Notes under the pieces: generated by a model
What the model was told of the DNA's origin: nothing
The model's database searches: none
What the model saw: only the letters and a program-made list of their open reading frames with translations
Program-made: the position numbers and the translations under genes
Assembly: GCA_016744435.1 (NCBI GenBank)
Contig: JADGEJ010000021.1
Coordinates: forward strand, 1 to 63,423
Source: Lentibacter sp.
Lineage (GTDB): Bacteria; Pseudomonadota; Alphaproteobacteria; Rhodobacterales; Rhodobacteraceae
DNA: 63,423 bases
Direction: 5' to 3'
Shown here: one piece after another, positions 17,939 through 27,122 of the stretch
How the letters are laid out: each line of letters opens with the position of its first letter
How positions within the stretch are numbered: position 1 is the stretch's first letter

Positions 17939-19285
17939 ATGAGACTCTTGATGCAGAATTTCCTGAAACCCTTCGCGCTTTTTGCGCTGGTTGTGGCTTT
18001 GGCCCAGCCAGCCAACGCCGTGTCTCTGATACGCGACCCCGACGTTGAGCATGCGCTCAAGCGGCTTGCGAAGCCTGTGCTTGACGCGGCTGGCCTGCCC
18101 AGTGCGCGGATGCGCATTCTGGTCGTCAACGAGAGTACGCTCAACGCCTTTGTGATTGATCGCAATCACATTTTTCTGCACGAAGGCCTGATCCTTCGGC
18201 TGAAAACTGCCGAAGAGCTGCAAGCCGCCATCGCCCATGAGGCCGCACATATCGCCAACGGGCACCTTGCCCGCCGCCCGGTAAACGCGCGCGCGGCGCA
18301 AACCATTGCTGGCTTTGGTGTTGCCCTTGCCGTCGCCGCCGCCGCCGCCTCTGGCAACTCTGAAGCGGGCACAGCCCTCGGGATCGGCGTTTCCAGCGCG
18401 GCTCAGCGCGGGTTTTATGGCCACACACGTGCCGAAGAAGCCTCAGCTGACCAGTCAGCGGTGCGTTACATGTCGCGCGCAGGCGTTGACCCGGCAGGCG
18501 CTGTGCGTTTGATGGCGCTGTTCTCTGGGCAGGAGCTTTTGTCAGCCAACAGACAAGATCCTTATGCCCGATCTCATCCGCTTTCACGCGACCGCCTGCG
18601 CGCCATGCAGGCCGCCGCAGGTGCTGCGCGTGGTAAGAAAGGCGACAATGCGACTGCGAATTACTGGTTCCAGCGCGCCAAAGGCAAACTCTCGGCATTC
18701 TCGCGGGCTCCCAAATGGACCCTTCGCCGCGCCGGAGACAGCGGCCACAAAGACATTGAGCTTATGCGCAAGGCCATCGCCTTTCACCGTACCGGCAAGC
18801 CAAAGAAAGCTTTGAGCGCCATCAACAGCCTTATTTCTGCGGCCCCGAAAGACCCTTACTTACAAGAGCTAAAAGGCCAGATCCTGCTGGAGCGGCGGCA
18901 ATATCCTGCGGCTGTTTCTGCCTATAAGCGCGCCGTTGGCTTGGCTCCGCGCGACGCGCTGATCTTGGGGGCCTATGGCCATGCCCTGCTTGTTTCGGGC
19001 AACCCGAAAGCCGCCCTGCCGCAACTGGAACGTTCGCTGGCCCGCGACCGCCGCGATGCGCGCACCCTGCGCGATTTGGGCGGCGCTTACGCACGGCTTG
19101 GCAACAATGGCATGGCCAGTCTGATGACGGCTGAGCGTTACGCACTTCAAGGCCGGCTGAAAGACGCTGGCATCCACGCAAAACGCGCCACAGGCCTGCT
19201 TAAACGCGGCTCACCCGGTTGGCAAAGGGCGCAAGATGTGCTTGTTGCCGCTCAAACTGCAGATAAATCTCGGAGAAAAAAATGA
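17939..19285 (+). CDS. M48 family metalloprotease with TPR repeats (BepA-like)
   Basis: About 448 residues, exported (signal peptide ending QPANA). It has a peptidase M48 domain with the zinc motif HEAAH at 100-104 and the third ligand glutamate in the AEEASAD segment, followed by C-terminal tetratricopeptide repeats (roughly 250-440). This order matches BepA-type periplasmic proteases and chaperones that supervise outer-membrane protein assembly. The ATG at 17939 gives a clean signal peptide; a GTG at 17912 would add nine residues. Its stop overlaps the next ATG by 4 bp (ATGA), so it is coupled to the DsbA-like gene. Confidence 0.9.
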   Translation: MRLLMQNFLKPFALFALVVALAQPANAVSLIRDPDVEHALKRLAKPVLDAAGLPSARMRILVVNESTLNAFVIDRNHIFLHEGLILRLKTAEELQAAIAHEAAHIANGHLARRPVNARAAQTIAGFGVALAVAAAAASGNSEAGTALGIGVSSAAQRGFYGHTRAEEASADQSAVRYMSRAGVDPAGAVRLMALFSGQELLSANRQDPYARSHPLSRDRLRAMQAAAGAARGKKGDNATANYWFQRAKGKLSAFSRAPKWTLRRAGDSGHKDIELMRKAIAFHRTGKPKKALSAINSLISAAPKDPYLQELKGQILLERRQYPAAVSAYKRAVGLAPRDALILGAYGHALLVSGNPKAALPQLERSLARDRRDARTLRDLGGAYARLGNNGMASLMTAERYALQGRLKDAGIHAKRATGLLKRGSPGWQRAQDVLVAAQTADKSRRKK

Positions 19286-20043
19286 TCAGATCCACCGCAG
19301 CTTTCACCCTCGCGACAGCCTTGGCCACGGGCCTTGCCACAGCTCCGGTGCAAGCCTTCGACCTCACCGCCATGAGCCCAGAAGAGCGCGCCGCGTTTCA
19401 ACTTGAGGTTCGCGCTTACCTGATGGAAAATCCGCAGGTCATCATGGATGCAGTCGCTGTGCTTGAGCAACGTCAGGCCGAGGCGCAGGTCGCAACCGAC
19501 TCCGAGCTTGTCAAAGTCAACGCGGCTGATCTTTTTGAGGACAAAGCTTCTTGGGTCGGCGGCAACCTTGAAGGCGACATCACCATGGTCGAGTTTGTCG
19601 ACTACCGCTGCGGCTATTGCCGCAAGGCCCATGACGAGGTTGCAGAGCTGCTCAAAAGCGACGGCAACATCAAGCTGATCGTCAAAGAACTGCCGATCTT
19701 GGGCGATGCTTCGGTGATCTCGTCGCGCTTTGCCATCGCAACCCGTATTGTCGCGGGTGACGACGCGTACAAGGCCGTTTCAGACGTGATGATCAAGCTT
19801 AAGAGCGGCGTTGAACCTGCTGTTTTGGAAGCAATTGCCACAAAGCTTAACCTCGACAGCCAAGCCATTTTGGCCAAGATGAACAGCGACGAAGTTTCCG
19901 CGATTATCGGTGAGAACCGCCAACTCGCGGCGCGGCTGAACATTTCCGGCACACCGACGTTTATCATGCAAGACCAAGTCCTGCGCGGCTACATGCCACT
20001 TGATAACATGCAAAGCATCGTCGCAAGCCTGCGCGACCAGTGA
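19282..20043 (+). CDS. DsbA-family thiol oxidoreductase
   Basis: A 253-residue periplasmic protein with a signal peptide (ending PVQA) and an N-terminal helical segment (about 25-75). A DsbA/DsbG-like thioredoxin domain carries the redox motif CGYC in DYRCGYCRKA and the cis-proline in SGTPTFIM. It resembles the DsbA-family proteins with an N-terminal extension common in alphaproteobacteria, which introduce or isomerise disulfides. It is translationally coupled to the M48 gene upstream and to a shorter paralogue downstream, forming a three-gene envelope quality-control unit. Confidence 0.92.
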   Translation: MIRSTAAFTLATALATGLATAPVQAFDLTAMSPEERAAFQLEVRAYLMENPQVIMDAVAVLEQRQAEAQVATDSELVKVNAADLFEDKASWVGGNLEGDITMVEFVDYRCGYCRKAHDEVAELLKSDGNIKLIVKELPILGDASVISSRFAIATRIVAGDDAYKAVSDVMIKLKSGVEPAVLEAIATKLNLDSQAILAKMNSDEVSAIIGENRQLAARLNISGTPTFIMQDQVLRGYMPLDNMQSIVASLRDQ

Positions 20044-20528
20044 AGCGCGCATTTGCGCTGGCTCTGGTGGCCACGCTTGGGGCCATTCAGGCCGCGGCCG
20101 AAACCGACTTCAAGGCGCTCTCCGAGGGGGAGCGCCTTTTGCTTGGCGCTGAAATTCGCGCGGTTTTGCTGGCGCATCCCGAAATCGTGGGTGCCGCGAT
20201 CAACCCTACGTTCGAGCCCTATGCCGATGATATTGCCCGCGATATTGCCTTGATCAACAGGCACCGCGAGGCTTTGTTTGGTGACGCTGATCTGGCGATC
20301 TTTGTTACACCTGACTGTGAGGCTTGCAAGACGGCCCAAGAGGAGCTCTCCGTGTTGGCAAAGGCCAACGGGCTAAGCGTCAACACACTCAACGTGCACC
20401 AAGCCGAAGAGCTTGCCACCGACCTACAGATCGACGTTGTGCCGTTTTACGTGTTGCCAGATAAGATGTTGCGCGGTGCGATGCCAAGCATCGTTTTGGA
20501 GCGCTTCCTGACTGATATCGCTGATTAA
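20040..20528 (+). CDS. Short DsbA-like / thioredoxin-fold paralogue
   Basis: A 162-residue exported protein starting at a GTG that overlaps the preceding TGA. Residues 20-60 ([20 protein letters not shown]...HPEIV) align with the N-terminal segment of the preceding DsbA-like protein. A truncated thioredoxin fold follows, with CEAC as active site ([10 protein letters not shown]) and cis-Pro in DVVPFYVL; the large helical insertion is missing. A tandem duplication with domain loss is the likely origin. It could be a partner or reductant of its neighbour. The end overlaps the convergent ispG gene by 4 bp. Confidence 0.8.
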   Translation: MKRAFALALVATLGAIQAAAETDFKALSEGERLLLGAEIRAVLLAHPEIVGAAINPTFEPYADDIARDIALINRHREALFGDADLAIFVTPDCEACKTAQEELSVLAKANGLSVNTLNVHQAEELATDLQIDVVPFYVLPDKMLRGAMPSIVLERFLTDIAD

Positions 20529-21646
20529 TCAGAGCTTTCAGCATCCAACTCGGCAGCGCGCTTTTCGACCAGATCAACGATATGATCAACCATATCATAG
20601 TTACCAAGTTTGTGGTCCTGCTTGCCGGCGAGATAGACCATGCCTGTGCCGGCCCCCGCGCCGCCGCCAGTGAATCCAACGTCAGTCATCATCGCCTCGC
20701 CCGGCCCGTTAACCACGCAGCCAATGATCGAAAGGCTCATGGGCGTGTGGATATGCGCGAGGCGCAGCTCCAGCGCTTCGACGGTTTTGATCACATCAAA
20801 CCCTTGGCGCGCACAAGACGGGCAGGAGATGATGTTAACACCACGGTGGCGCAGCCCAAGCGACTTGAGGATCTCAAAGCCGACTTTGACCTCTTCCACC
20901 GGGTCCGCCGAAAGGCTCACGCGGATCGTGTCCCCGATCCCGCTCCAAAGCAGGCTGCCCAGCCCGATTGACGACTTGATCGTGCCAGACACAAGCCCGC
21001 CCGCCTCGGTGATCCCAAGGTGGATAGGCGCATCTGTTTGCTCGGCAAGCTGCTGGTAAGCCGCCGCAGCCATGAAGACGTCAGAGGCTTTGACCGAGAT
21101 TTTGAACTCGTGAAAGTCGTGGTCTTGCAGGATCTTGATGTGATCCATCCCGCTTTCAACCATCGCATCAGGGCAAGGCTCGCCGTATTTGTCGAGCAGG
21201 TGTTTCTCTAGGCTGCCCGCGTTCACGCCAATGCGGATCGAGCAGTTGTGGTCACGTGCCGCGTTGATCACTTCTTTAACGCGCGCCGCATTGCCGATGT
21301 TGCCGGGGTTGATCCGCAGACAGGCCGCGCCTGCTTCTGCGGCTTCAATGCCGCGTTTGTAGTGAAAGTGGATGTCAGCAACGATCGGCACGCTCACTTC
21401 ACGCACGATCTCTTTCAACGCTTTGGAACTTGCCTCATCAGGCACCGAAATGCGCACAATGTCAGCGCCTGCTTCGGCGGCGGCCTGCACCTGCGCGATG
21501 GTGCCTTTAATGTCGGTCGTCAGCGTGTTGGTCATCGTCTGCACAGCGATGGGCGCATCGCCTCCGACAGGCACATCCCCCACGTGAATTTGGCGGCTTT
21601 TACGACGGTAAATATTGCGCCATGGGCGGACAGGGTTAAGCGACAT
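20525..21646 (-). CDS. ispG: (E)-4-hydroxy-3-methylbut-2-enyl-diphosphate synthase
   Basis: The 373-residue penultimate enzyme of the MEP isoprenoid pathway (GcpE), converting MEcPP to HMBPP with a [4Fe-4S] cluster. The cluster cysteines are in SCPSCARQG and [10 protein letters not shown]. The N-terminal TIM barrel contains IVRISVPDE and LRINPGNIG. It sits next to the RodZ-like gene, a pairing conserved in many proteobacteria. Confidence 0.97.
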   Translation of the reverse strand: MSLNPVRPWRNIYRRKSRQIHVGDVPVGGDAPIAVQTMTNTLTTDIKGTIAQVQAAAEAGADIVRISVPDEASSKALKEIVREVSVPIVADIHFHYKRGIEAAEAGAACLRINPGNIGNAARVKEVINAARDHNCSIRIGVNAGSLEKHLLDKYGEPCPDAMVESGMDHIKILQDHDFHEFKISVKASDVFMAAAAYQQLAEQTDAPIHLGITEAGGLVSGTIKSSIGLGSLLWSGIGDTIRVSLSADPVEEVKVGFEILKSLGLRHRGVNIISCPSCARQGFDVIKTVEALELRLAHIHTPMSLSIIGCVVNGPGEAMMTDVGFTGGGAGAGTGMVYLAGKQDHKLGNYDMVDHIVDLVEKRAAELDAESSD

Positions 21647-21719
21647 TACGGCCTCGCGGTTGATGCAGGATGGGTCCTCTCACGACATAAGGCCGCAACG
21701 GCCCACATGCAACGGCGGC

Positions 21720-23285
21720 TTAGTCTTGCAGCGTTTGAAACGCACCTTCGGCGTCGATTTGCGCAACGGCTTTGGCGAGTGGTTCGCTGACTTCCCAGTC
21801 GGCTTGCTCAAGCGTGCCTGAGACATTGGCGGCTGAAAGTTGCAGATTGTCGGCAATCGCGCCACGTGCTCCGTAGGGGCCATATGTCTGGCCATTGGCG
21901 GCGAAATAGATCGCGCCAGCGTCACCCGCGCGTACAGTGGCGGGCTCGTCCGTTTGCGGCACGGTGTAAAAGTCGCCCGGCTGCATAACGGTTTCATACA
22001 AAACTGAGCCGCTCGCCGAGCGCACCCGCATCCAGACTTCGTGGGTCGCAATAATGGTGACAACGTCTTGGCGCTGTTCAAACACTTGCGGTACAGCGCC
22101 TGCGTTGTCAGGGACGGTCGCGCCGAGATCAGCCAAGACAGTGGCAAGGCCCGTGTCACGCGCTGTGTTGGCTTCCGGCAATGCAGCGGCCAAGTCGGCA
22201 GCCGCGAGCGAGAAGCCTTCCGTAACAGAGCCGCGCGGGCCCGTTGGGCCATATGTGGCGCCGTCAACGACGTAGTAGATAGAGCCGCTTTCGCCTACGT
22301 GGATCGTAGCGGGCGCGCCCTCTGCCACTTGGGGCACGTCAAAGGTGTCGCCAGCATTCAGAATGCCGCTATAAAGCACGCCGCCCTGCCCGTCTTTGAC
22401 GCTCACCCAAGCCGGGCGCGCGGCAACAACTGTCACACCTTGGCCAAAGGCCGCAGTCGCAACGACGGGCACCACTTCGTCTGCTCCGCCTTGCAAAGCA
22501 AAGGTGCCAACTTCGGAGGGGTTGAGTGTTGAGATCGGAGCGTCGCGCGCGACAAGCACAGGCACATCAAGCGCCTGTGGGCGGTAAAGCCTATCAAACC
22601 CGTCACTTGAGGCCGTCAGAGACGGGCTGCTGGTGTCGGCTCTTGCCGACTCAACTGCAGGTGCTGCGACGGTTGCAGCATCAAGCGGATCAAGGTCCGC
22701 GAGCACATCGGGTGTGTTCTCAACCGGAGCCAACTGAACGCGCTGCACTTCGTTGAGAACTGTCCAGCCGCCAAAACCAAGCGCGCCAACAAGGGCCACA
22801 AGCACCAGAAGCGAGCCAACTGCGCCCGGCTCGACCCGTGAAAGCATGCTTTCGGTTGTCGGAGCGAAGGGCGTGTTCTTGCCAAACATCGGGTCGTGCT
22901 GTTCTTTGGTTTCGCGTTTTGACTTAAAGTCACTTTCTTTGCGAACAGAAGAGGCCGCGTCAGACATGCCGTGCGCTGTGCTAAAGCCACTTTCCAGGCA
23001 AAACGCTTCAAACGCTTTGTCAGGGTCCATATTCAGATAGCGGGCATAAGAGCGCACATAACCAGCAATAAACCCGGGGGTGTCAAAGGCCTGCGGATCG
23101 CAGTTTTCAATGGCGGCGATATAGCTGGCTTTGATGCGAAGCTCGCGTTGCACATCGAGCAAGGACTTGCCAAGGGTCGCGCGTTCACCGCGCATCATGT
23201 CGCCAAGACGCAGCTCAAAATCATCAAACCACTTGGGTTCGACGTTTTCTTGTTCAGCGATGCGCTTATTTTTGCGCCTAATCAT
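21720..23285 (-). CDS. RodZ-like HTH/transmembrane protein with two DUF4115 domains
   Basis: A 521-residue type II membrane protein. A cytoplasmic RodZ-type helix-turn-helix lies at about 27-95 (LGKSLLDVQRELRIKASYIAAIE). It is followed by a charged linker, a transmembrane helix at about 156-175 and a long periplasmic part. The latter contains two copies of a DUF4115-like beta domain, with matching signatures VSVKDGQGGVLYSGILNAGD and MRVRSASGSVLYETVMQPGD, each ending in a TYGPxGxRG motif. RodZ links MreB to the wall-synthesis machinery for rod shape. The ispG neighbour supports the assignment. Most RodZ proteins carry one such domain. Confidence 0.88.
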   Translation of the reverse strand: MIRRKNKRIAEQENVEPKWFDDFELRLGDMMRGERATLGKSLLDVQRELRIKASYIAAIENCDPQAFDTPGFIAGYVRSYARYLNMDPDKAFEAFCLESGFSTAHGMSDAASSVRKESDFKSKRETKEQHDPMFGKNTPFAPTTESMLSRVEPGAVGSLLVLVALVGALGFGGWTVLNEVQRVQLAPVENTPDVLADLDPLDAATVAAPAVESARADTSSPSLTASSDGFDRLYRPQALDVPVLVARDAPISTLNPSEVGTFALQGGADEVVPVVATAAFGQGVTVVAARPAWVSVKDGQGGVLYSGILNAGDTFDVPQVAEGAPATIHVGESGSIYYVVDGATYGPTGPRGSVTEGFSLAAADLAAALPEANTARDTGLATVLADLGATVPDNAGAVPQVFEQRQDVVTIIATHEVWMRVRSASGSVLYETVMQPGDFYTVPQTDEPATVRAGDAGAIYFAANGQTYGPYGARGAIADNLQLSAANVSGTLEQADWEVSEPLAKAVAQIDAEGAFQTLQD

Positions 23286-23395
23286 GCTGCACTGCCCTTA
23301 CCGCTTACACGAATCACGCTGCGACTGCAGCGCTTAGCCCCTCTTTGATTACAAAAGGTTACTACACCTCAAGGGTTTTTGCACCCTTAGGTTAA

Positions 23396-24619
23396 TTAAC
23401 CGGCCAGTTCGGCACGATTCAGCGCACAATGGCTCCACAATTCATCCATGGCACGCACCAAGGCGTCCATCTCGTTTGGCCCGTGTACAGGCGAAGGCGT
23501 AAAGCGCAGCCGCTCGGTGCCGCGTGGAACCGTCGGAAAGTTGATCGGCTGCACGTAGATGCCGTAGTTTTCGAGCATCATGTCCGACAGGCTCTTGGTG
23601 TGCACAGGGTCTCCAACGATCACCGGAACAATGTGGCTGCCATGATCAATGATCGGCAGGCCCATCCCTTTGAGGCGGAACTTAAGCACCTTGGCTTGCG
23701 CTTGGTGCTTCTCGCGCAGCGCGTTGTCTGTCTTAAGGTGCGCAACCGAGGCCGCAGCACCTGCCGCGATGGCCGGAGCCAGCGAGGTGGTGAAGATGAA
23801 CCCAGGTGCATAAGAGCGGATCGCATCGCACATCTTGGCAGAGGCTGCGATATAGCCGCCCATAACACCGAAGGCCTTGGCAAGCGTGCCATTGATAATA
23901 TCAAGCCGGTGCATGAGGTTGTCGCGCTCGGCCACACCCGCGCCGCGGGGGCCGTACATGCCAACGGCATGCACTTCGTCAATATATGTCAGTGCGCCGA
24001 ACTCATCGGCCAAGTCGCAAAGAGCTTCGATCGGGCCGAAGTCGCCATCCATCGAATAGATGCTTTCAAACGCGATCAGCTTTGGTGCGGCCGGGTCATC
24101 GGCCTCAAGCTTGGCGCGCAGATCCGCGACATCATTGTGCTTGAAGATACGCTTGGCACCGCCGTTGCGGCGCACACCTTCGATCATCGAGGCATGGTTA
24201 AACTCGTCAGAATAGATGATCAGCCCCGGAAACAACTTAGGCAGTGTAGACAGCGTCGCATCGTTGGCGATGTAGGCTGAAGTAAACAGCAGCGCGGCTT
24301 CTTTGTGGTGCAAATCAGCCAGCTCGGCCTCAAGGCGCTTGTGGTAAACCGTGGTGCCGGAAATGTTGCGCGTCCCGCCCGAGCCTGCGCCTGTGGCATC
24401 TATTGCCTCGTGCATTGCGGCCAAAACGGCGGGGTGTTGGCCCATACCGAGGTAGTCGTTGCCACACCAAACGGTGATCGGCTGTTCGCTACCATCAGGT
24501 TTGCGCCACATCGCGTGCGGGAAATTGCCGTTCTTGCGCTCGATGTCGATAAAAGTCCGGTAACGGCCTTCTTCGTGCAAATTGTTCAGCGCTTCGTCGA
24601 GCTTGGCAGTATAGTCCAC
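23396..24619 (-). CDS. hemA: 5-aminolevulinate synthase
   Basis: A 407-residue PLP enzyme condensing glycine and succinyl-CoA, the first step of tetrapyrrole synthesis by the C4 route typical of alphaproteobacteria. Family segments include [14 protein letters not shown], the [11 protein letters not shown] glycine loop, [17 protein letters not shown], and the PLP lysine in [14 protein letters not shown]. Length is normal. An FNR-type box lies 147 bp upstream of the start, consistent with oxygen control of haem or bacteriochlorophyll supply known in Rhodobacter. Confidence 0.97.
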   Translation of the reverse strand: MDYTAKLDEALNNLHEEGRYRTFIDIERKNGNFPHAMWRKPDGSEQPITVWCGNDYLGMGQHPAVLAAMHEAIDATGAGSGGTRNISGTTVYHKRLEAELADLHHKEAALLFTSAYIANDATLSTLPKLFPGLIIYSDEFNHASMIEGVRRNGGAKRIFKHNDVADLRAKLEADDPAAPKLIAFESIYSMDGDFGPIEALCDLADEFGALTYIDEVHAVGMYGPRGAGVAERDNLMHRLDIINGTLAKAFGVMGGYIAASAKMCDAIRSYAPGFIFTTSLAPAIAAGAAASVAHLKTDNALREKHQAQAKVLKFRLKGMGLPIIDHGSHIVPVIVGDPVHTKSLSDMMLENYGIYVQPINFPTVPRGTERLRFTPSPVHGPNEMDALVRAMDELWSHCALNRAELAG

Positions 24620-24765
24620 GCGCGATCCTCTCGTCAGTTAGATCTGTAGTGTTGGCCTTCAGGTCATTCGGCAAAGATATGCAAACATCCGATATTCACG
24701 ATACTGAATAACTTGAGGTCGCGCTACCCTTTTGCACAGGCTACATATTGCCACGCACCCTGTTT

Positions 24766-24779
24766 TTGACCCAGATCAA
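24766..24779. promoter_or_regulatory. FNR/FnrL-type binding site
   Basis: TTGAC-N4-ATCAA (TTGACCCAGATCAA) matches the FNR consensus TTGAT-N4-ATCAA at 9 of the 10 arm positions. It lies between divergent hemA and the M20 peptidase gene, about 147 bp from the hemA start and about 92 bp from the peptidase start. FnrL control of hemA is established in Rhodobacter sphaeroides; here it is inferred from sequence. Confidence 0.7.
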
Positions 24780-24870
24780 TAAAAAATGTGTTTCTGGCAT
24801 AGGTTTTCGTCTCTGGACAATGTTTTTTGCATAGGTAGGCTCGCCGCAAACACACCTGATGGAGACCCCG

Positions 24871-26247
24871 ATGAGCCTGAATGACGTTCTGAGCACGATT
24901 GATTCGAACCTACCCCAAGCCACCGAGCGCTTGCTGGAACTGCTGCGCATTCCTTCGGTTTCAACCGACCCTGCCTATGCAGAGCACTGCCAAACCGCCG
25001 CCGACTGGCTTGTCGCTGACCTTCAGAGCATCGGCGTTGACGCCAGCAAACGCCCAACGCCGGGCCATCCGATGGTGGTTGGCCACGTGAAAGGCGACGG
25101 CCCGCACATCCTGTTTTATGGCCACTACGACGTGCAGCCGGTTGACCCGATCGACCTCTGGGATCGTGACCCGTTTGACCCAGCCGTTGAAGACACAGCG
25201 GCTGGCAAGGTGATCCGCGGGCGCGGCTCGTCTGACGACAAAGGCCAGCTGATGACTTTCGTAGAAGCCTGCCGAGCTTGGATCGCGGTGCATGGCGCCC
25301 TGCCCTGTTCGATCACCTTCTTCTTTGAGGGCGAAGAAGAAAGCGGCTCGCCCTCGCTGATCCCTTTCATGAAAGAAAACGCCGCCGAGCTAACCTCAGA
25401 CATCGCCCTCATCTGCGACACAGGGTTGTTTGAAAGCAAGGTTCCCGCGATCATCACCATGCTGCGTGGTTTGGCCGGAATCGAAGTCGAAATCACAGGG
25501 CCAAGCCGCGACTTGCACTCAGGCATGTACGGCGGCCTCGTGCGCAACCCCCTGCATGTCATGAGCGGCCTCATCGCGGGCCTGCACGACGAGAACGGCC
25601 GCATCACGCTGGACGGGTTTTACGACGACGTGCCCGAGCTGTCAGACGACATTCGCGCGCAGTGGCAGGGCCTTGGCTTTGATCACGGCACGTTTTTGGG
25701 CGACATCGGCCTCACCGAGCAAGGCGGCGAAGTCGAGCGCACGCCGCTCGAAAAGCTCTGGTCGCGGCCCACTTGTGAAGTTAACGGCATGTGGGGCGGC
25801 TACACGGGCGACGGCGCCAAGACAGTGCTGCCGAGCAAAGCCCATGCCAAGATTACCTGCCGCCTCGTGGGCCAGCAAGACCCTGACAAAATCCTCCGGT
25901 CGCTCAAGGACTACTTTGAGGCCAACGTGCCCGCCGACTACACCGTCAGCTACATTGGCGGCAAAGGTGCGCCAGCGGCGCAAATGTCTGTCGCGCACCC
26001 CGCGTTTGAGCAGGCCCGCCGCGCGCTGTCTGACGAGTGGCCCCATGCAGCGGCCTACGTGGGCTGTGGCGGCTCCATCCCCATCGCCGGCTTCTTCAAA
26101 GACATCCTTGGCATGGACGCCATGCTGATCGGCTTTGGCAAGGATGATGACCAGATCCACTCGCCAAACGAGAAGTACGACATGGAGAGCTTTCACAAAG
26201 GCATCCGCTCATGGGCGCGTATCTTGGATGAAATGAGCAAAGCGTGA
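24871..26247 (+). CDS. M20 family metallopeptidase (dipeptidase)
   Basis: A co-catalytic zinc peptidase of about 458 residues in the ArgE/DapE/CPG2 family. Zinc ligands are visible in FYGHYDVQPVD, GRGSSDDKGQ, FFEGEEESGS and the C-terminal IHSPNEKYD. A dimerisation lid domain sits in the middle (about 195-345). The second ATG, 24871, has GGAG 6 nt upstream and is preferred to 24859. Its TGA overlaps the start of the hydrolase gene, so the two are an operon. Probably a cytoplasmic dipeptidase; exact substrate unknown. Confidence 0.92.
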   Translation: MSLNDVLSTIDSNLPQATERLLELLRIPSVSTDPAYAEHCQTAADWLVADLQSIGVDASKRPTPGHPMVVGHVKGDGPHILFYGHYDVQPVDPIDLWDRDPFDPAVEDTAAGKVIRGRGSSDDKGQLMTFVEACRAWIAVHGALPCSITFFFEGEEESGSPSLIPFMKENAAELTSDIALICDTGLFESKVPAIITMLRGLAGIEVEITGPSRDLHSGMYGGLVRNPLHVMSGLIAGLHDENGRITLDGFYDDVPELSDDIRAQWQGLGFDHGTFLGDIGLTEQGGEVERTPLEKLWSRPTCEVNGMWGGYTGDGAKTVLPSKAHAKITCRLVGQQDPDKILRSLKDYFEANVPADYTVSYIGGKGAPAAQMSVAHPAFEQARRALSDEWPHAAAYVGCGGSIPIAGFFKDILGMDAMLIGFGKDDDQIHSPNEKYDMESFHKGIRSWARILDEMSKA

Positions 26248-27092
26248 GCATGTTTGCGGGCAGCGGCGCTAAGATAGCCTATGACGTGCAAGGCAGTGGC
26301 CCACCGTTGCTCTTGCTGCATGGCTTCCCGCAAACCCGCGCGATGTGGGGGGCTATCGCGCCCGTGTTGGCCAAGCACTTCACCGTCGTGACAGCTGATC
26401 TGCGCGGCTATGGTGCCTCGTCAAAGCCCGAAGGCGTAGCGGCCTATTCCTTCCGCGAAATGGGCGGTGACATGCTTGAGCTCATGGCGCATCTCGGTCA
26501 TGAGCAGTTCTCGCTTGTCGGCCATGACCGCGGCGCGCGCACCGCCCACCGCATGGCGCTTGATGCGCCCCAGCGCGTGAGCCGTATTGCACTGTTAGAT
26601 ATCGTCCCGACGCATCTGCTGCTCTCGGAGCTGACAACCCCTGTCGCCAAGGGGTATTACCACTGGTTCTTCCTCGCACAGCCCGCGCCCTTCCCCGAAC
26701 GGCTGATCGAGGCTGACCCAGACTACTACTTTGAAAGCTGCCTGACAGGATGGGGCTCTAACGTGCTAGAAGACTTCGCGCCCGCGCATCTCGCCGCCTA
26801 CCGCGAAAGCTGGCGCGCGCCAGACTGTATTTCTGGCATGTGCAACGACTATCGCGCAGCGATCGAGTTTGACTTCATTCTCGACAGTAAAGACGCCCAT
26901 CAAACCCTACCCATTGACGCCCTCATTCTCTACGGCGCGCACGGCCCCATGGCGCAGGCCTACGATGTACCTGCAACCTGGAAAGATAAGTTTGCCAATG
27001 TCAAAAGCGAAGGCATGCCCGGCGGACACTTCTTCCCGGACACCGCACCAGATGAGACAGCGAAAGCCCTGCTAGGCTTTTTCTTCGTCTAA
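26244..27092 (+). CDS. Alpha/beta hydrolase, haloacetate (fluoroacetate) dehalogenase-like
   Basis: A 282-residue hydrolase with an Asp nucleophile. Residues correspond to the characterised fluoroacetate dehalogenases in spacing and identity: Asp95-Arg96 and Arg99 in GHDRGAR, Asp119 in LLDIVPT, the halide-binding pair His140-Trp141 in YYHWFFLAQ, Tyr203 in CNDYRA, and His262 in PGGHFFPD. An esterase would have Ser in place of Asp95. The predicted reaction is hydrolytic removal of halide from 2-haloacids. GTG at 26244 overlaps the previous TGA; ATG at 26250 is the alternative. Substrate range needs assay. Confidence 0.85.
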   Translation: MSMFAGSGAKIAYDVQGSGPPLLLLHGFPQTRAMWGAIAPVLAKHFTVVTADLRGYGASSKPEGVAAYSFREMGGDMLELMAHLGHEQFSLVGHDRGARTAHRMALDAPQRVSRIALLDIVPTHLLLSELTTPVAKGYYHWFFLAQPAPFPERLIEADPDYYFESCLTGWGSNVLEDFAPAHLAAYRESWRAPDCISGMCNDYRAAIEFDFILDSKDAHQTLPIDALILYGAHGPMAQAYDVPATWKDKFANVKSEGMPGGHFFPDTAPDETAKALLGFFFV

Positions 27093-27122
27093 ATACTCAA
27101 AATCAAACAGCCGCGTCACACA

